DNA of 64,000 bases from Lachnoclostridium phytofermentans (GCF_000733755.1 NZ_JPOF01000007.1:1-64000), one strand, 5' to 3'; counted from the stretch's first letter, positions 1 through 8,880 are shown. Notes: generated from the sequence alone by a model not told the origin. Numbers and translations are program-made.

Positions 1-448
1 AAAAGAAAAGTATTTATCAATGGCAATAGAAGAGTATTCAAAACGCCTGAGCAGGTATTGCAAATTAGAAATTATCGAGCTTCCGGATGAAAAAACACCA
101 GACAATGCCTCTCCTGCGGAAGAGCTTCAAATTAAGAAGAAAGAGGGAGAGAGGATACTAAAAAACATCAAGGATAGTGCCTATGTAATTGCACTTGCAA
201 TTGAAGGAAAGATGCTCTCCTCCGAAGAATTAGCGGATAAGATGCAGCAGCTTGGGGTAAATGGGGAAAGCCATCTTGTTTTTGTGATAGGCGGGTCACT
301 TGGGCTAGATGCCGAAGTTTTAGATAGGGCTGATTATAAGCTTAGTTTTTCTAAGATGACATTTCCGCATCAGGTGATGAGGATGATTTTGCTGGAGCAG
401 GTGTATCGAGGGTATCGGATTATTAGTGGGGAACCGTACCATAAATAA
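1..448 (+). CDS. rlmH: 23S rRNA pseudouridine-1915 N3-methyltransferase RlmH, 5' end outside window
   Basis: SPOUT-class SAM methyltransferase that methylates pseudouridine 1915 in helix 69 of 23S rRNA on assembled 70S ribosomes. The reading frame is open to the window edge: codons before the ATG at 20 read K-E-K-Y-L-S, which fits the family N-terminus, so the true start lies outside and the ATG at 20 is internal. Visible family features are [20 protein letters not shown] near the start, the SAM-knot segment [11 protein letters not shown], and the conserved C-terminus GEPYHK. Only about 10 N-terminal residues of a usual ~159 are missing. The last codons form the left copy of a repeat that recurs through the window, as expected if this gene's 3' end is an integration site. 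Confidence 0.96.
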   Translation, partial: KEKYLSMAIEEYSKRLSRYCKLEIIELPDEKTPDNASPAEELQIKKKEGERILKNIKDSAYVIALAIEGKMLSSEELADKMQQLGVNGESHLVFVIGGSLGLDAEVLDRADYKLSFSKMTFPHQVMRMILLEQVYRGYRIISGEPYHK

Positions 449-475
449 GTAGAGTTTTACTGAAATTGGATTTTA
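428..475 (+). repeat. Attachment-like repeat copy A (native rlmH 3' end)
   Basis: This 48-nt stretch covers the last rlmH codons, the stop and about 27 nt beyond. It aligns with 4640-4687 at roughly 39 of 48 positions with one 1-nt gap, and with 24890-24926 and partly 36340-36367. Because GEPYHK is conserved protein, this copy is the original and the others are probable derivatives. SCC elements integrate at the same codons of rlmH/orfX in staphylococci; equivalence here is inferred. Confidence 0.6.
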
Positions 476-554
476 GAGAACTTAAAAGTAAATATAGTAA
501 TTGAAAATGAGATTGAATATCTAAAGATGTAAGATATTTAAGCTTATTTCATTG

Positions 555-712
555 TTATTATTTAAATTGTGTGCATATATAAGCACTCGGATTAGTTGCG
601 GTTATGAACTAAAGATTAAAGTTTAAAGATTTTAGTTTTATAGTAACTTGAAAAAAATGTTATTTTGTGTAAAAATAAAGAGGGGGTGATAGTTTGTTAT
701 AGAAAATGATTT
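555..712 (+). repeat. Leader segment shared with the HEAT-repeat gene (copy 1)
   Basis: The 388 bases between rlmH and the next gene hold the att-like repeat at their left end and this A/T-rich leader. The core around 561-609 (gcatatataag, cggttatgaact) and a block around 670-705 (gtaaaaataaagagg, tatagaaaa) recur in the same order at 4882-5003, before the HEAT-repeat gene. Aligned by eye, with gaps, so identity is only approximate. It could be a shared promoter region or a conserved cassette end. Confidence 0.4.
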
Positions 713-836
713 ATGAACTCCTGTGCTTCATCAAAAAGTTTAATACAAAGGGCTTATCTTAAGTACACAGAATGAGCTTCGAATTTTAATGGAGAATCTG
801 TTACATAATAATAAAATAAATATGTGGGGTATAAAA

Positions 837-2705
837 ATGAAAAAGATATTTATTATTAAGAATAAAGGATTAGATACGGATATATATAACAATGCAAATA
901 AAAGCTTTCTGAATAAGACCACAGGTTATTATAATACACTAAATGATAGTGCTAATGAGAAGTATTTACAAGAAAATTGTCAATTAAGTGATCAAGGAAA
1001 TGTATTATTATTATCATATAATGATTCCAAAGATACTGAAATAAAAGAAATTTTTATTGGTGGTGATGCTGTTGTTAATGATAAATGGAATATATCTTAT
1101 ATAATGTTCAGAAAATTGACAGTTGAACAAGATAAAAGAGCAATCCAAAGTATTATTGATAAGATTGATTTAGATATAAATGAAGATTTTCAGGAGAATA
1201 CATATATAGTAGTTAGTGAAATGCAATCGCTTTACGATGAACTTGAAAATAGGATAAACTCTGTACGTAAAAATGAACTAAATATAGAAAGAAAATTTAC
1301 TGAAGAGTTTGATAGTGAAAAGTATGTTTTATGTAAATTGGCACAACATGATTCGCAATCATTAAGGGTTAATAATAATGAAGTTACAAGTATTAATCGA
1401 TCTAAATTTCAAAGAGATAGAGAACGAGTTGTTAATTGCAAGGCTTTTAGAAGAATGGTTGATAAAGCTCAAATTTTTAGTGCTAATAAAGGAGATTATT
1501 ATAGAACTAGAATGACTCATACACTTGAAGTTAATCAAATTTCAAAGGCAATTGCATATGCACTAAAAATCAATTTAGATTTGACAGAGGCAATAGCATT
1601 AAGCCATGATTTGGGGCACACTCCATTCGGACATCAAGGAGAACGTACGTTAGACTATATATTAGCAGGAAAAATTGAAGCCGGAATAGTTATGCCTACT
1701 AATTTATTAAGTAAAAGAGTATTTGGTAGTTTTAAGCATAATTATCAGAGCGCCAAAGTTTTAACTAGATTAGAAGATAAATATGTAGATTTTAGTGGAC
1801 TAGATGTTAGTGTTCAAGTAGTAGAAGGAGCATTAAAGCATACGAGACTAAAGAATGATATAAAGATTGAGGATTTTATTGATAGTAAATATGTTAACTG
1901 CATGAATTTAGCTATATCTAATGAAAAGTGTATTAGCGCAACTTTAGAAGGACAGACCGTTTCAATAGCTGATGAAATAGCTCAAAGGGGGCATGATGTT
2001 GATGATGCTCTGACATCAGGTTTTATGTCTATAGATGAGCTATTAGATAGACTAAGTGTAAAAAAATGTAATTGTTTACGTAAAAATATTGAAACAGAAA
2101 TTGAGTCAGTCGAATCTTCACATCGTTTAATTGCTAATAAGACAGAATTAAAAATTACACGAATTGTTTCTTGTATAGTAAATTATTTTGTGACAGATGT
2201 TATCGCGAATAGTGAGAAGTTAATCAGTGAAAGTACAATAAGCAATGTTGATATGAAAAATGAAATTCAATTTGTTAAACTTTCAGATGAAGCTGCTCAA
2301 GTAAATGATTACTTAGAAAAAATAGTACAAAAAAAAGTTATATGCAATTGTGAAGTTGCAAGAGCTGATTATAATGCTAGTGAAATAATACGTACACTTT
2401 TTAAAAAGTATTATGCTAATCCGAGATTACTTCATACGGGTACTTTAAACAAGATATTTTATGATATGTTAAACTATAGTGATACAAGTGTATCAAATAG
2501 CGCAATAAATTTAAGCGATGGAAGTATAAGATTAGTTAATGAGGAAATAGAAGCAATAACAATGAAGGAGTTATGCTCATCGGAAGAAAAGATTGATGAT
2601 AATATTAATTTCATAAAAAGAAAGATACTAATCAGGAATATTGTAGATTATATAGCAGGAATGACAGATGGTTATGCGATTGAAGAGTATGAAAAATTAA
2701 AATAA
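837..2705 (+). CDS. HD-domain dGTP triphosphohydrolase-like protein with long N-terminal extension
   Basis: Predicted cytoplasmic metal-dependent dNTP triphosphohydrolase, converting dGTP to deoxyguanosine and triphosphate. The start at 837 (MKKIFIIKN) is preferred over ATG 789 because gtgggg precedes it by 7 nt. The dGTPase core begins near residue 188 (RSKFQRDRERVV). Metal ligands are visible: H228 in RMTHT, H257-D258 in SHDLGHTPFGH and D379 in IADEIAQRG. Residues 1-187 match nothing I recognise and do not look like a signal peptide; the protein is 622 residues, longer than a typical dGTPase (~500). It stands alone next to rlmH, followed by a strong terminator. Related dGTPases deplete dNTPs in phage defence (Tal et al. 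2022), so a defence role is possible, but a house-cleaning role is equally allowed by the sequence. Confidence 0.85.
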   Translation: MKKIFIIKNKGLDTDIYNNANKSFLNKTTGYYNTLNDSANEKYLQENCQLSDQGNVLLLSYNDSKDTEIKEIFIGGDAVVNDKWNISYIMFRKLTVEQDKRAIQSIIDKIDLDINEDFQENTYIVVSEMQSLYDELENRINSVRKNELNIERKFTEEFDSEKYVLCKLAQHDSQSLRVNNNEVTSINRSKFQRDRERVVNCKAFRRMVDKAQIFSANKGDYYRTRMTHTLEVNQISKAIAYALKINLDLTEAIALSHDLGHTPFGHQGERTLDYILAGKIEAGIVMPTNLLSKRVFGSFKHNYQSAKVLTRLEDKYVDFSGLDVSVQVVEGALKHTRLKNDIKIEDFIDSKYVNCMNLAISNEKCISATLEGQTVSIADEIAQRGHDVDDALTSGFMSIDELLDRLSVKKCNCLRKNIETEIESVESSHRLIANKTELKITRIVSCIVNYFVTDVIANSEKLISESTISNVDMKNEIQFVKLSDEAAQVNDYLEKIVQKKVICNCEVARADYNASEIIRTLFKKYYANPRLLHTGTLNKIFYDMLNYSDTSVSNSAINLSDGSIRLVNEEIEAITMKELCSSEEKIDDNINFIKRKILIRNIVDYIAGMTDGYAIEEYEKLK

Positions 2706-2706
2706 A

Positions 2707-2749
2707 CTCTCCTTTCAACACGATCGGTGAACCTATGTAATGGAGATTT
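2707..2749 (+). repeat. Hairpin repeat related to the att-like sequence (copy F)
   Basis: Starts right after the dGTPase stop. It shares ctctccttt..ac..gat..cggtgaacc with copies at 4621-4687 and 23501-23545. CTCTCC at the left can pair with GGAGAT at the right, giving a weak hairpin. The match to the rlmH tail is much poorer than at 4640, so this is a degenerate relative at best. Confidence 0.4.
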
Positions 2750-2789
2750 ATAGCCTTAGGTATTGATGACTTACCTAAGGCTATTTTTA
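2750..2789 (+). terminator. Rho-independent terminator of the dGTPase gene
   Basis: A 13-bp stem (atagccttaggta / tacctaaggctat) with a 9-nt loop and a T5 tract. The group II intron remnant starts about 3 nt downstream. Class C group II introns characteristically insert just after such hairpins. Confidence 0.9.
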
Positions 2790-2791
2790 CA

Positions 2792-3699
2792 GTGCCAAGC
2801 ATGGCACTAATCTAACTGGTGCAAGTCCAGTCGCGGGTATTTACCGCCAAGCGTAGCGAACCACAAGTTGGTATCAGTAATGGTATGGATGAAGGAAGTG
2901 GTGTAGCAAAGTTCTTGAGCCTACGTACAGAAACTTGATAAGGCAATGAGGTGGGTAAGGTTGCTGTACAAACCAAAGCCCAAAAGGTAAACGTATAACC
3001 GTAGTTGTAAATCAAGAGGTTGTGGAACGAAAGATTAGTGTCTTACCTTGGGAGATCCTACCCACATATCGAAAGATATGGTCGAAAAAGGTTTAGGGAG
3101 GGAGTCAGATGATGTCATAGTAGGTGTAACAGCCGAAGGACTGAAACGATTTATAGTACGAATCGTTATTAAGAGAATAATGCATTAGCCAGAAATCAGA
3201 TGGATGGAAAAGGTAGGAACGTAACCGAGAAATACTATCTATATCGGGAGGGGTGTTGTTTTGTAATAATCAGAGGAGTAACAGTAATGGAATTAATAGA
3301 TGTGATTACATCAAAGGAAAATCGAAACAGAGCCTATAAGAAAGTAGTGGTAAATAAAGGCGCAGGTGGAGTAGATGGAATGAAAGTCGAAGAACTTGGT
3401 GCATACATCAAGGAAAATAAAGACGAAATTGTTCAATCAATCAAAAACCGAACCTATATGCCAAAGCCAGTACGCAGAGTTTATATTCCAAAAGATAATG
3501 GAAAACAAAGAAGTTGTCATGATGCCATAGAGCAAGCATTGGAATATCTGAACGAGGGATATGAATGGGTCATAGACATTGATATAGAACAGTTTTTTGA
3601 TAAGGTAAATCATGACAAGTTAATTCAGATTCTTAGAGAACAAGTGAAAGACAGCACTACTTTGAACCTGATTCGGAAATATCTGAAAGCAATAAATAT
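2792..3699 (+). mobile_element. Group II intron remnant, 3' end lost
   Basis: The RNA part begins at gtgccaagcatggcac (2792), the usual GUG-type 5' end with a small hairpin, and runs through structured, mostly non-coding DNA to the intron-encoded protein at 3287. Downstream the reverse transcriptase is cut off and no domain V/VI or maturase part remains before the methyltransferase gene. The element also has an internal deletion in the RT. Its position directly after a terminator hairpin fits a class C intron. It cannot be autonomous; the right boundary is approximate, set where RT similarity stops. Confidence 0.8.
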
Positions 3700-3763
3700 A
3701 AACAGAGATAAAGTGGAAGTAATGGAGGTAGATATATGGAGTTTAGAAAGGTATTCGACTTGA
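3287..3763 (+). pseudogene. Truncated group II intron reverse transcriptase/maturase
   Basis: The start at 3287 (MELIDVITSKENRNRAYK) has the SD cagaggag. RT-0/RT-1 motifs are present: NKGAGGVDGM, and IPKDNGKQR, which normally leads into RPLGIP. Here GKQR joins directly to SCHDAIEQALEY, so a block of roughly 40-45 residues (RPLGIP... to FGFRPGR) is deleted in frame. The frame continues through DIDIEQFFDKVNHDKL and LIRKYLKA, then runs into about 20 unrelated residues. The YADD active site, the X/thumb domain and the endonuclease domain are absent. The last 28 nt overlap the start of the methyltransferase gene. Non-functional. Confidence 0.88.
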
Positions 3764-4497
3764 TTCCAGATGAATTTGATAAATGGCGTCCTCAATACTG
3801 TCCTGAGGCTTTTGCAGACATAATCCGGTATGCAGATTTAAAACCAGGAAAAAAAGTACTTGAAATTGGACCAGGGACAGGTCAGGCTACAAGACCGCTA
3901 CTTATGACTGGATGTGATTATGTTGGAATTGAGCTTGGAGAGCATTTATATGACTTTACCAAGAAAAAATTTGCTGATTATCCAAACTGTAAGATGGTCA
4001 ATGGTGATTTCACTAATTATGATTTTGCAGAAAATAAATTTGATATGATTTTTTCAGCAGCTACAATTCAATGGATACCGGAAAATATTGCGTTTAGTCG
4101 GTCTTTTGATTTACTAAAACCAGGTGGATTTCTAGTTATGATAGCAAACATTGGAAATGATAATATCAGAAATTCGTCGGAATTGATTGCAGCAAAAAAT
4201 GCTATATATGAAACATATTTTACTCCTCAGACACCGTATACTTGCAGAATAAATAAAGAAAATGTAGTAAACTACGGATTTGCTCCGATAGTAGTTTCTG
4301 ACTATGAATATGATACAGATATGACTGCAGATGAATTTGTTAGTTTTACTATGACCCATGCGGATCATATTACTCTTCGTGAGCCAAATCGCAGTTTGTT
4401 CATGGAGGGTTTGCGAAGAGCCATTAATAACAATGGTGGTATATGGAAGCGCCATGATAGAGTAAATGTTGTGAAAACAAAGAAAACGATTTGCTAA
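3736..4497 (+). CDS. Class I SAM-dependent methyltransferase
   Basis: Predicted cytoplasmic methyltransferase of the UbiE/type-11 kind, substrate unknown. SAM motif I is VLEIGPGTGQATRPL (about residues 40-54), the acidic residue after beta-2 is in YVGIELGEHL, motif II is around NGDFTNYDF, and motif III is LLKPGGFLVMIA. The start follows ggaggt by 6 nt, a strong site lying in the fused tail of the broken intron ORF. The 253-residue length is typical. The last ~12 residues (WKRHDRVNVVKTKKTIC) are lysine-rich and may be a slightly altered C-terminus. It lies between the intron debris and an att-like repeat, consistent with cassette cargo. Methylation of a small molecule, DNA or protein cannot be separated from sequence. 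Confidence 0.85.
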   Translation: MEFRKVFDLIPDEFDKWRPQYCPEAFADIIRYADLKPGKKVLEIGPGTGQATRPLLMTGCDYVGIELGEHLYDFTKKKFADYPNCKMVNGDFTNYDFAENKFDMIFSAATIQWIPENIAFSRSFDLLKPGGFLVMIANIGNDNIRNSSELIAAKNAIYETYFTPQTPYTCRINKENVVNYGFAPIVVSDYEYDTDMTADEFVSFTMTHADHITLREPNRSLFMEGLRRAINNNGGIWKRHDRVNVVKTKKTIC

Positions 4498-4620
4498 ATC
4501 CCAATATGTCTAAAATACATTACGCTCATTAATCAATGAAGATAATTTGTTGATACTTGCGACTGCGAGTATTAGATTGCTTAAGCAAAGATGATTCGTA
4601 CTCAGTAAGATATAGTAAAA

Positions 4621-4687
4621 CGCTACTTTCTTCCGATACGGTGAACCGTATCATAAGTAGCGGAGAGTTTTACAGAAATAGGATTTA
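4621..4687 (+). repeat. Attachment-like repeat copy B with hairpin
   Basis: Positions 4640-4687 repeat the rlmH tail and the sequence after it (see 428-475). The segment is also palindromic: GATACGG (4635-4641) pairs with CCGTATC (4646-4652), and GCTACTT (4622-4628) with AAGTAGC (4655-4661). The core accgtatcataagtag closely resembles the SCC integration site sequence (gcgtatcataagtga type). Interpreted as a right or composite att site; this could also be a dispersed hairpin repeat. Confidence 0.55.
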
Positions 4688-4881
4688 TACAACAGATGGT
4701 TGTACTAAAATAAACAACAATATTTACAGTAGACAGAAAATTATGCCTTTGACATTTATAAAGTACTAAAACTTTATAAATTTGGAGGTATCATATTGGT
4801 TACGCCATTGAATTATATGACATTATTGTGATATTATAGTTGATGGTATGCAAGAAATGTAACTTTATTATTACTAAGGAC

Positions 4882-5003
4882 TTTTTGAATTTGTATACAT
4901 ATATAAAAAATCGATTACGGTTATTGACTTTAAAACTAATTTAATAATTGTAGTAAAACAAAAGAGGATATGATAAAATATAGAAAAATTTGTTTATTTT
5001 ATG
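4882..5003 (+). repeat. Leader segment shared with the dGTPase gene (copy 2)
   Basis: Upstream of the HEAT gene, the blocks catatataaa, cggttattgact, gtaaaacaaaagagg and tatagaaaaa appear in the same order as at 555-712. The rest of 4498-5019 shows only the att-like repeat and A/T-rich DNA; the short open frame at 4557-4769 runs through the hairpin and has no SD. Confidence 0.4.
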
Positions 5004-5019
5004 TGGAGGTAGTGAAGAA

Positions 5020-6549
5020 ATGATTTTCAATAAAAACCTCGGCTTTTTTTCTTCTAATTTGGATAATTATATTGAGCAGATTAATAAAGGAGATGATAGA
5101 TATCTATCTTTAATTTTTTGCGTTTTTGCAGAAGATTCTGCTAAGCATAAATCAAGAGCAGCACAAGTATTAAATGAAGTTTTCAATGAATTTTCATTTG
5201 ATGATTTGTATAGAATTGATGCACAAATGCGTGAAACTACTTCAATGGAATCGAGTATCAACTGGAGTGCATTAAACATTAAACATTTTATCACTGAGCA
5301 AATGTCTGTGGATGAGAAGCGTGCAGTTTTTATATTTGCATCTTTTAATCCGAATGGATATATTAGAGAGCAAGCTGTAGAAGCTCTTACAGCATATAAG
5401 GAAACCTTGGCATTTATTCTGTTAAGATGTAATGACTGGGTTTACCAAGTACGTCAATCAGCATTATTGTTCCTCTCAAAAAGTTTAGTAAATGCAAGCG
5501 ACGAAGAAATAGTTAATGCTTTACCTCTTATGGAAAAACTTCGTAGGAGTGGGAGGTGTGAATATAATAATATACTATCTATTATAGCTAGTGTATTTGA
5601 ATCAAATAAATCGTTGATAAATAAAGGATTAAGAAGCCAAGATATGAGAGCAAGACGATTTTGCATATCTTTCCTCAATAATATGCCTAAAATTGAGTTT
5701 AAATATCTGCTTAATTATATACGATATGAGAAGGATCCTTTTTTACGAAAAATGATTTTTCAGATACTATTAAAAGCAAATTCAGATATTAAGGAATTGA
5801 GTAAGCAATTTCTCAAAGACAAATATCCACCTAATCGCATATTAGCATTACAATATCTATATGACAATAAAGTTGAAACTGTTTTTTATGAAGCTGAGAG
5901 AATGCTAATGGACAGAAATGCACAAGTCCGTACATTGGCTCGTAGTATTGTTTTACAAACTGAAAGACAGTTTGATATTCGTCAATGTTACCTTGATAAT
6001 CTGTCCACAAGTACTGCTATTAGTTTATATGGACTGGGTGAAGTGGGATTTCATGAAGATTGCAATCTGGTAGAAGAATTTTTATCAGGAAATTGTAATG
6101 AGGTTGTCCGTGCGGCAATGACCGTTTTAATGCGCTTGGATTCAGCAACGTTTGTTTTTCGTATAACAGAGATGTTGTCATCAGAACACTCTGGTATTGT
6201 TAAGACAGCAACATTGCTTCTCAAAAAATACAAAGAATATGATTTTGAAAGAATATTTCAAATTCAAGAAAATTCTTCAAATGAGAACACAAAAATAAAA
6301 TGTGCTTCGCTTTTATTTTTGAGTCCGAAATGGAAGTCATTGATTTATACATTGATGCTGATTGGCAGTGGTTATGAAAAATTAGAGATTTTATGTCAGA
6401 CACAATTAAACAGATGGGTTTTTTCATATAACCGTTCCTTTGCAGTGTTATCAGAAAATGAAAAACGAGAGATAAAAGAACTTTTAATTGGAAAAAAAAG
6501 ATTTATAAAACCTGAAACTATAAAGGAAATATTGTTTCTATCTAAATAG
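5020..6549 (+). CDS. HEAT-repeat (armadillo-like) protein
   Basis: A 509-residue soluble protein built almost entirely of paired amphipathic helices of HEAT/ARM type, for example GYIREQAVEALTAYKETLAF, VYQVRQSALLFLSKSL, AQVRTLARSIVL and HSGIVKTATLLLKKY. No catalytic motif, signal peptide or membrane span is visible. Such solenoids usually act as protein- or nucleic-acid-binding scaffolds. ATG 5020 is chosen over 4990 because tggaggt lies 9 nt before it. It is monocistronic and shares its leader with the dGTPase gene, suggesting both belong to related cassettes. I do not recognise a specific family; AlkD-type glycosylases also use HEAT folds but are shorter and the resemblance here is not specific. 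Confidence 0.7.
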   Translation: MIFNKNLGFFSSNLDNYIEQINKGDDRYLSLIFCVFAEDSAKHKSRAAQVLNEVFNEFSFDDLYRIDAQMRETTSMESSINWSALNIKHFITEQMSVDEKRAVFIFASFNPNGYIREQAVEALTAYKETLAFILLRCNDWVYQVRQSALLFLSKSLVNASDEEIVNALPLMEKLRRSGRCEYNNILSIIASVFESNKSLINKGLRSQDMRARRFCISFLNNMPKIEFKYLLNYIRYEKDPFLRKMIFQILLKANSDIKELSKQFLKDKYPPNRILALQYLYDNKVETVFYEAERMLMDRNAQVRTLARSIVLQTERQFDIRQCYLDNLSTSTAISLYGLGEVGFHEDCNLVEEFLSGNCNEVVRAAMTVLMRLDSATFVFRITEMLSSEHSGIVKTATLLLKKYKEYDFERIFQIQENSSNENTKIKCASLLFLSPKWKSLIYTLMLIGSGYEKLEILCQTQLNRWVFSYNRSFAVLSENEKREIKELLIGKKRFIKPETIKEILFLSK

Positions 6550-6550
6550 C

Positions 6551-6772
6551 AATCAATTTAGAGAAAGATGTCAGGAATTAGCTAAAAGTATAAAATACAA
6601 AGAATATGATATTAATCCTTATGTAAAAGGAATAGATAGAGGTATGGAATGAATTATATTTGTTGACGATGATCCAGTTCAGATTACATATTGTACCAAT
6701 AGTGAGAGCCAACTCTCATATTATATTAATTCATTAGGATCAGGTAGAAATACCTGGTCCTTTTTTGTGTGA
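6551..6772 (+). pseudogene. Possible decayed coding remnant after the HEAT gene
   Basis: In the frame beginning agcaatcaattt the DNA reads NQFRERCQELAKSIKYKEYD..DRGME, then a TGA at 6650, then IIFVDDDPVQITY..SLGSGRNTW to a second TGA. The composition looks coding but there is no start or SD and I recognise no family. The end overlaps the terminator. The remainder of 6773-7082 is A/T-rich without evident features. Confidence 0.25.
6737..6766 (+). terminator. Rho-independent terminator
   Basis: A 10-bp stem, ggatcaggta / tacctggtcc (one G-T pair), with a GAAA loop followed by T6. Likely ends transcription of the HEAT gene. Confidence 0.88.
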
Positions 6773-7082
6773 AACGCTATGAAAGTATTCTACTCGTAAG
6801 CTTAAAATTTTTCTACAAATAAGCTTTTTTTGGATATCGAATTTTGTTATGATGAGATATTTCTTAGATAAATACATGTAAAAATAGAAGATAGTAGTTT
6901 ATTTTTGTAAAAATAGTTCTCTTTAGCGGTAACGGTTTCGTTTCTCCAATAGTAATAGTAAGAGTATCGATAGAATACTATTGATTATGTTAATAAAAGA
7001 AAGTGAAGGATAGGCATCAAATTAGAACATGATCAAGATAAATGAACTTAATTAGTAACACATTAAAAAGGAGGAATATGTT

Positions 7083-8810
7083 TTGTACAAACAATCTTTA
7101 TTAAAAAACAAGTTAACTGATGAACGCCCATGGATGAAATATTATCCAGAACAATTTCAGCACATAGACATTCCGCATTGTTCCTTAAATCATTATCTGA
7201 AACAAAGTAGTAGAAGTTTAGACAATCCAGTAATAGATTATTATGGAAATGTATTGACATGGAATGATATATTTACAAAAGTGAATATTGTAGCGAAAGC
7301 GTTAAAAAAGTTGGGGTGTAAGGAAAATGATCGGATACCAGTATTTCTACAATCCGTACCAGAATTCATACTCATCTTATTGGCAGCAGAAAAAATTGGA
7401 GCAGCAGTAGTATGTCGTGATGGATTAGCTGAGGAAAATACGGAAGCAGTGAAACAGACAAACTGTCACATATTGTTTGCACATGATTATCTCTCAAAAG
7501 AAGAGGAAGAATTATATTATAAAGACACCAATCTAAAACATATTATAAAAGTTTCACCATATAATATGGCAAATAAGCATAAAATACCAAGTTACATAGT
7601 GGAAAATATAGAATCTAAGTATCCTAAAGAGGTTGCTTGCAATTTGTCTAACCTCACATGGGAAGAGTTTGAGGCCTTGGGAAAATCATATGATGGAGAG
7701 TATAAAGTAAGTTATAACCCATCAAGACCAGTATTTTGTGCGTATACAAGTGGATCAACTGGACCATCAAAACAAGTAATTCATTCCTCTGCTAACATAG
7801 TAGGAATCATACATCAAACAGCGTATTTTACATCAACCATTCAAATTCGTCTTAACTGGTTAATGACTTGTTTGCCACCTGCATTAGTTGCAGTTACAGT
7901 TGCTATGATTCTTACTCCAATAGCATCAAATCAGTTATTAATTCTTGATCCATTTTGTCCGGTTGAGGATTTGGATTTAGAATTAATGAGGCACAAACCA
8001 AATTGCTGGCCATTAATACCACAGTTTATTGACGTATTAGTAAATAGTAAACGTATTCCAGAGGACTTTTCATTAGAATATTTATATTGCATTGGCTCTG
8101 GAGCAGAAGCTCTGAACAATAAGCAAATAAGAACTATGCAAAAATTCTTAAAAAATCACAAGTGCAATTCATTTTTTAGTGTTGGTTATGGGATGAGTGA
8201 AGGTGGATCTGCTTTTACAATGCCATGTGAGGCAAAACCAATTGAAGGTTGTTGTTGTGGTATGCCTATGCCAGCTACAACGCTTGGTATTTTTGATTCT
8301 AAAACGAATGAAGAAGTGGATGCTGGAGAGCTTGGAGAGATTTGTAAACACGGTCCTGGTATTATGTTGAGTTACCAGGATGAAGAGAGTACTCATAAAG
8401 TGCTACAGTGTCATGAGGACGGAAAGATATGGATGCATACAGGGGACTATGGCTATATGACGGAAGATGGTGCTTTGTATGTAATGGGTAGAGGATTACC
8501 AGAAAGGGTAACGGGGGGCTATTTATTTGCAGTTCCAATGGAAAATAAAATATGTGATATAGAAGGCATTAATGATGCATTCTTTGTAGTTGCAGATGAT
8601 GTAGAAAATGAGGGATATTATGTTCCGTATCTGTATCTTGTATTAGAAGATGGTGTTAGGTTAGAAGAAGTGCAAGCGAAAATTAATAATGCGCTTGAAC
8701 CACATGAGCGACCAGTGAAGACAACAATCATTGATAAACGTCCTTTTTTCCATTTTAAAACAAATAGAAGAGGGTTAGCTTCAGAAATTGTTGCTATGCA
8801 GCGTACATAA
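7083..8810 (+). CDS. AMP-forming acyl/aryl-CoA ligase-like (ANL superfamily) enzyme
   Basis: A 575-residue adenylating enzyme of the acyl-CoA synthetase/NRPS adenylation superfamily; the acid substrate is unknown. The A3 P-loop is YTSGSTGPSKQ, A5 is GYGMSEGG and A7 is MHTGDYGYM. A8 is altered (GRGLPERVTGGYLF, not GRxKDxIxxxG). The C-terminal A10 region reads FHFKTNRRGLASE where P-x-T-x-x-GK is usual, so the catalytic lysine is not obvious. The start is TTG 7083: aaggagg (7068-7074) is 8 nt upstream, while the ATG at 7078 is out of frame and stops quickly. It is monocistronic with its own terminator and has no carrier protein or tailoring neighbour, so substrate and pathway cannot be inferred. 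Confidence 0.82.
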   Translation: MYKQSLLKNKLTDERPWMKYYPEQFQHIDIPHCSLNHYLKQSSRSLDNPVIDYYGNVLTWNDIFTKVNIVAKALKKLGCKENDRIPVFLQSVPEFILILLAAEKIGAAVVCRDGLAEENTEAVKQTNCHILFAHDYLSKEEEELYYKDTNLKHIIKVSPYNMANKHKIPSYIVENIESKYPKEVACNLSNLTWEEFEALGKSYDGEYKVSYNPSRPVFCAYTSGSTGPSKQVIHSSANIVGIIHQTAYFTSTIQIRLNWLMTCLPPALVAVTVAMILTPIASNQLLILDPFCPVEDLDLELMRHKPNCWPLIPQFIDVLVNSKRIPEDFSLEYLYCIGSGAEALNNKQIRTMQKFLKNHKCNSFFSVGYGMSEGGSAFTMPCEAKPIEGCCCGMPMPATTLGIFDSKTNEEVDAGELGEICKHGPGIMLSYQDEESTHKVLQCHEDGKIWMHTGDYGYMTEDGALYVMGRGLPERVTGGYLFAVPMENKICDIEGINDAFFVVADDVENEGYYVPYLYLVLEDGVRLEEVQAKINNALEPHERPVKTTIIDKRPFFHFKTNRRGLASEIVAMQRT

Positions 8811-8838
8811 GAAATATAGGCAATTGAATTAGGTTTAG

Positions 8839-8880
8839 TTCCGTTATATCAATTAGTTTAATTGATGTAACGGAATTTAA
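8839..8880 (+). terminator. Terminator-like hairpin after the ligase gene
   Basis: A 17-bp stem (ttccgttatatcaatta / taattgatgtaacggaa) with a 3-nt loop, followed by the weak T-run tttaatg. Confidence 0.75.

Noticed and set aside
3200-3286. Upstream part of the RT open frame
   Set aside because: It lies in intron RNA sequence; the RT starts at 3287 with an SD.
4557-4769. 70-codon open frame after the methyltransferase
   Set aside because: It crosses the att-like hairpin, has no SD and shows no protein-like pattern.
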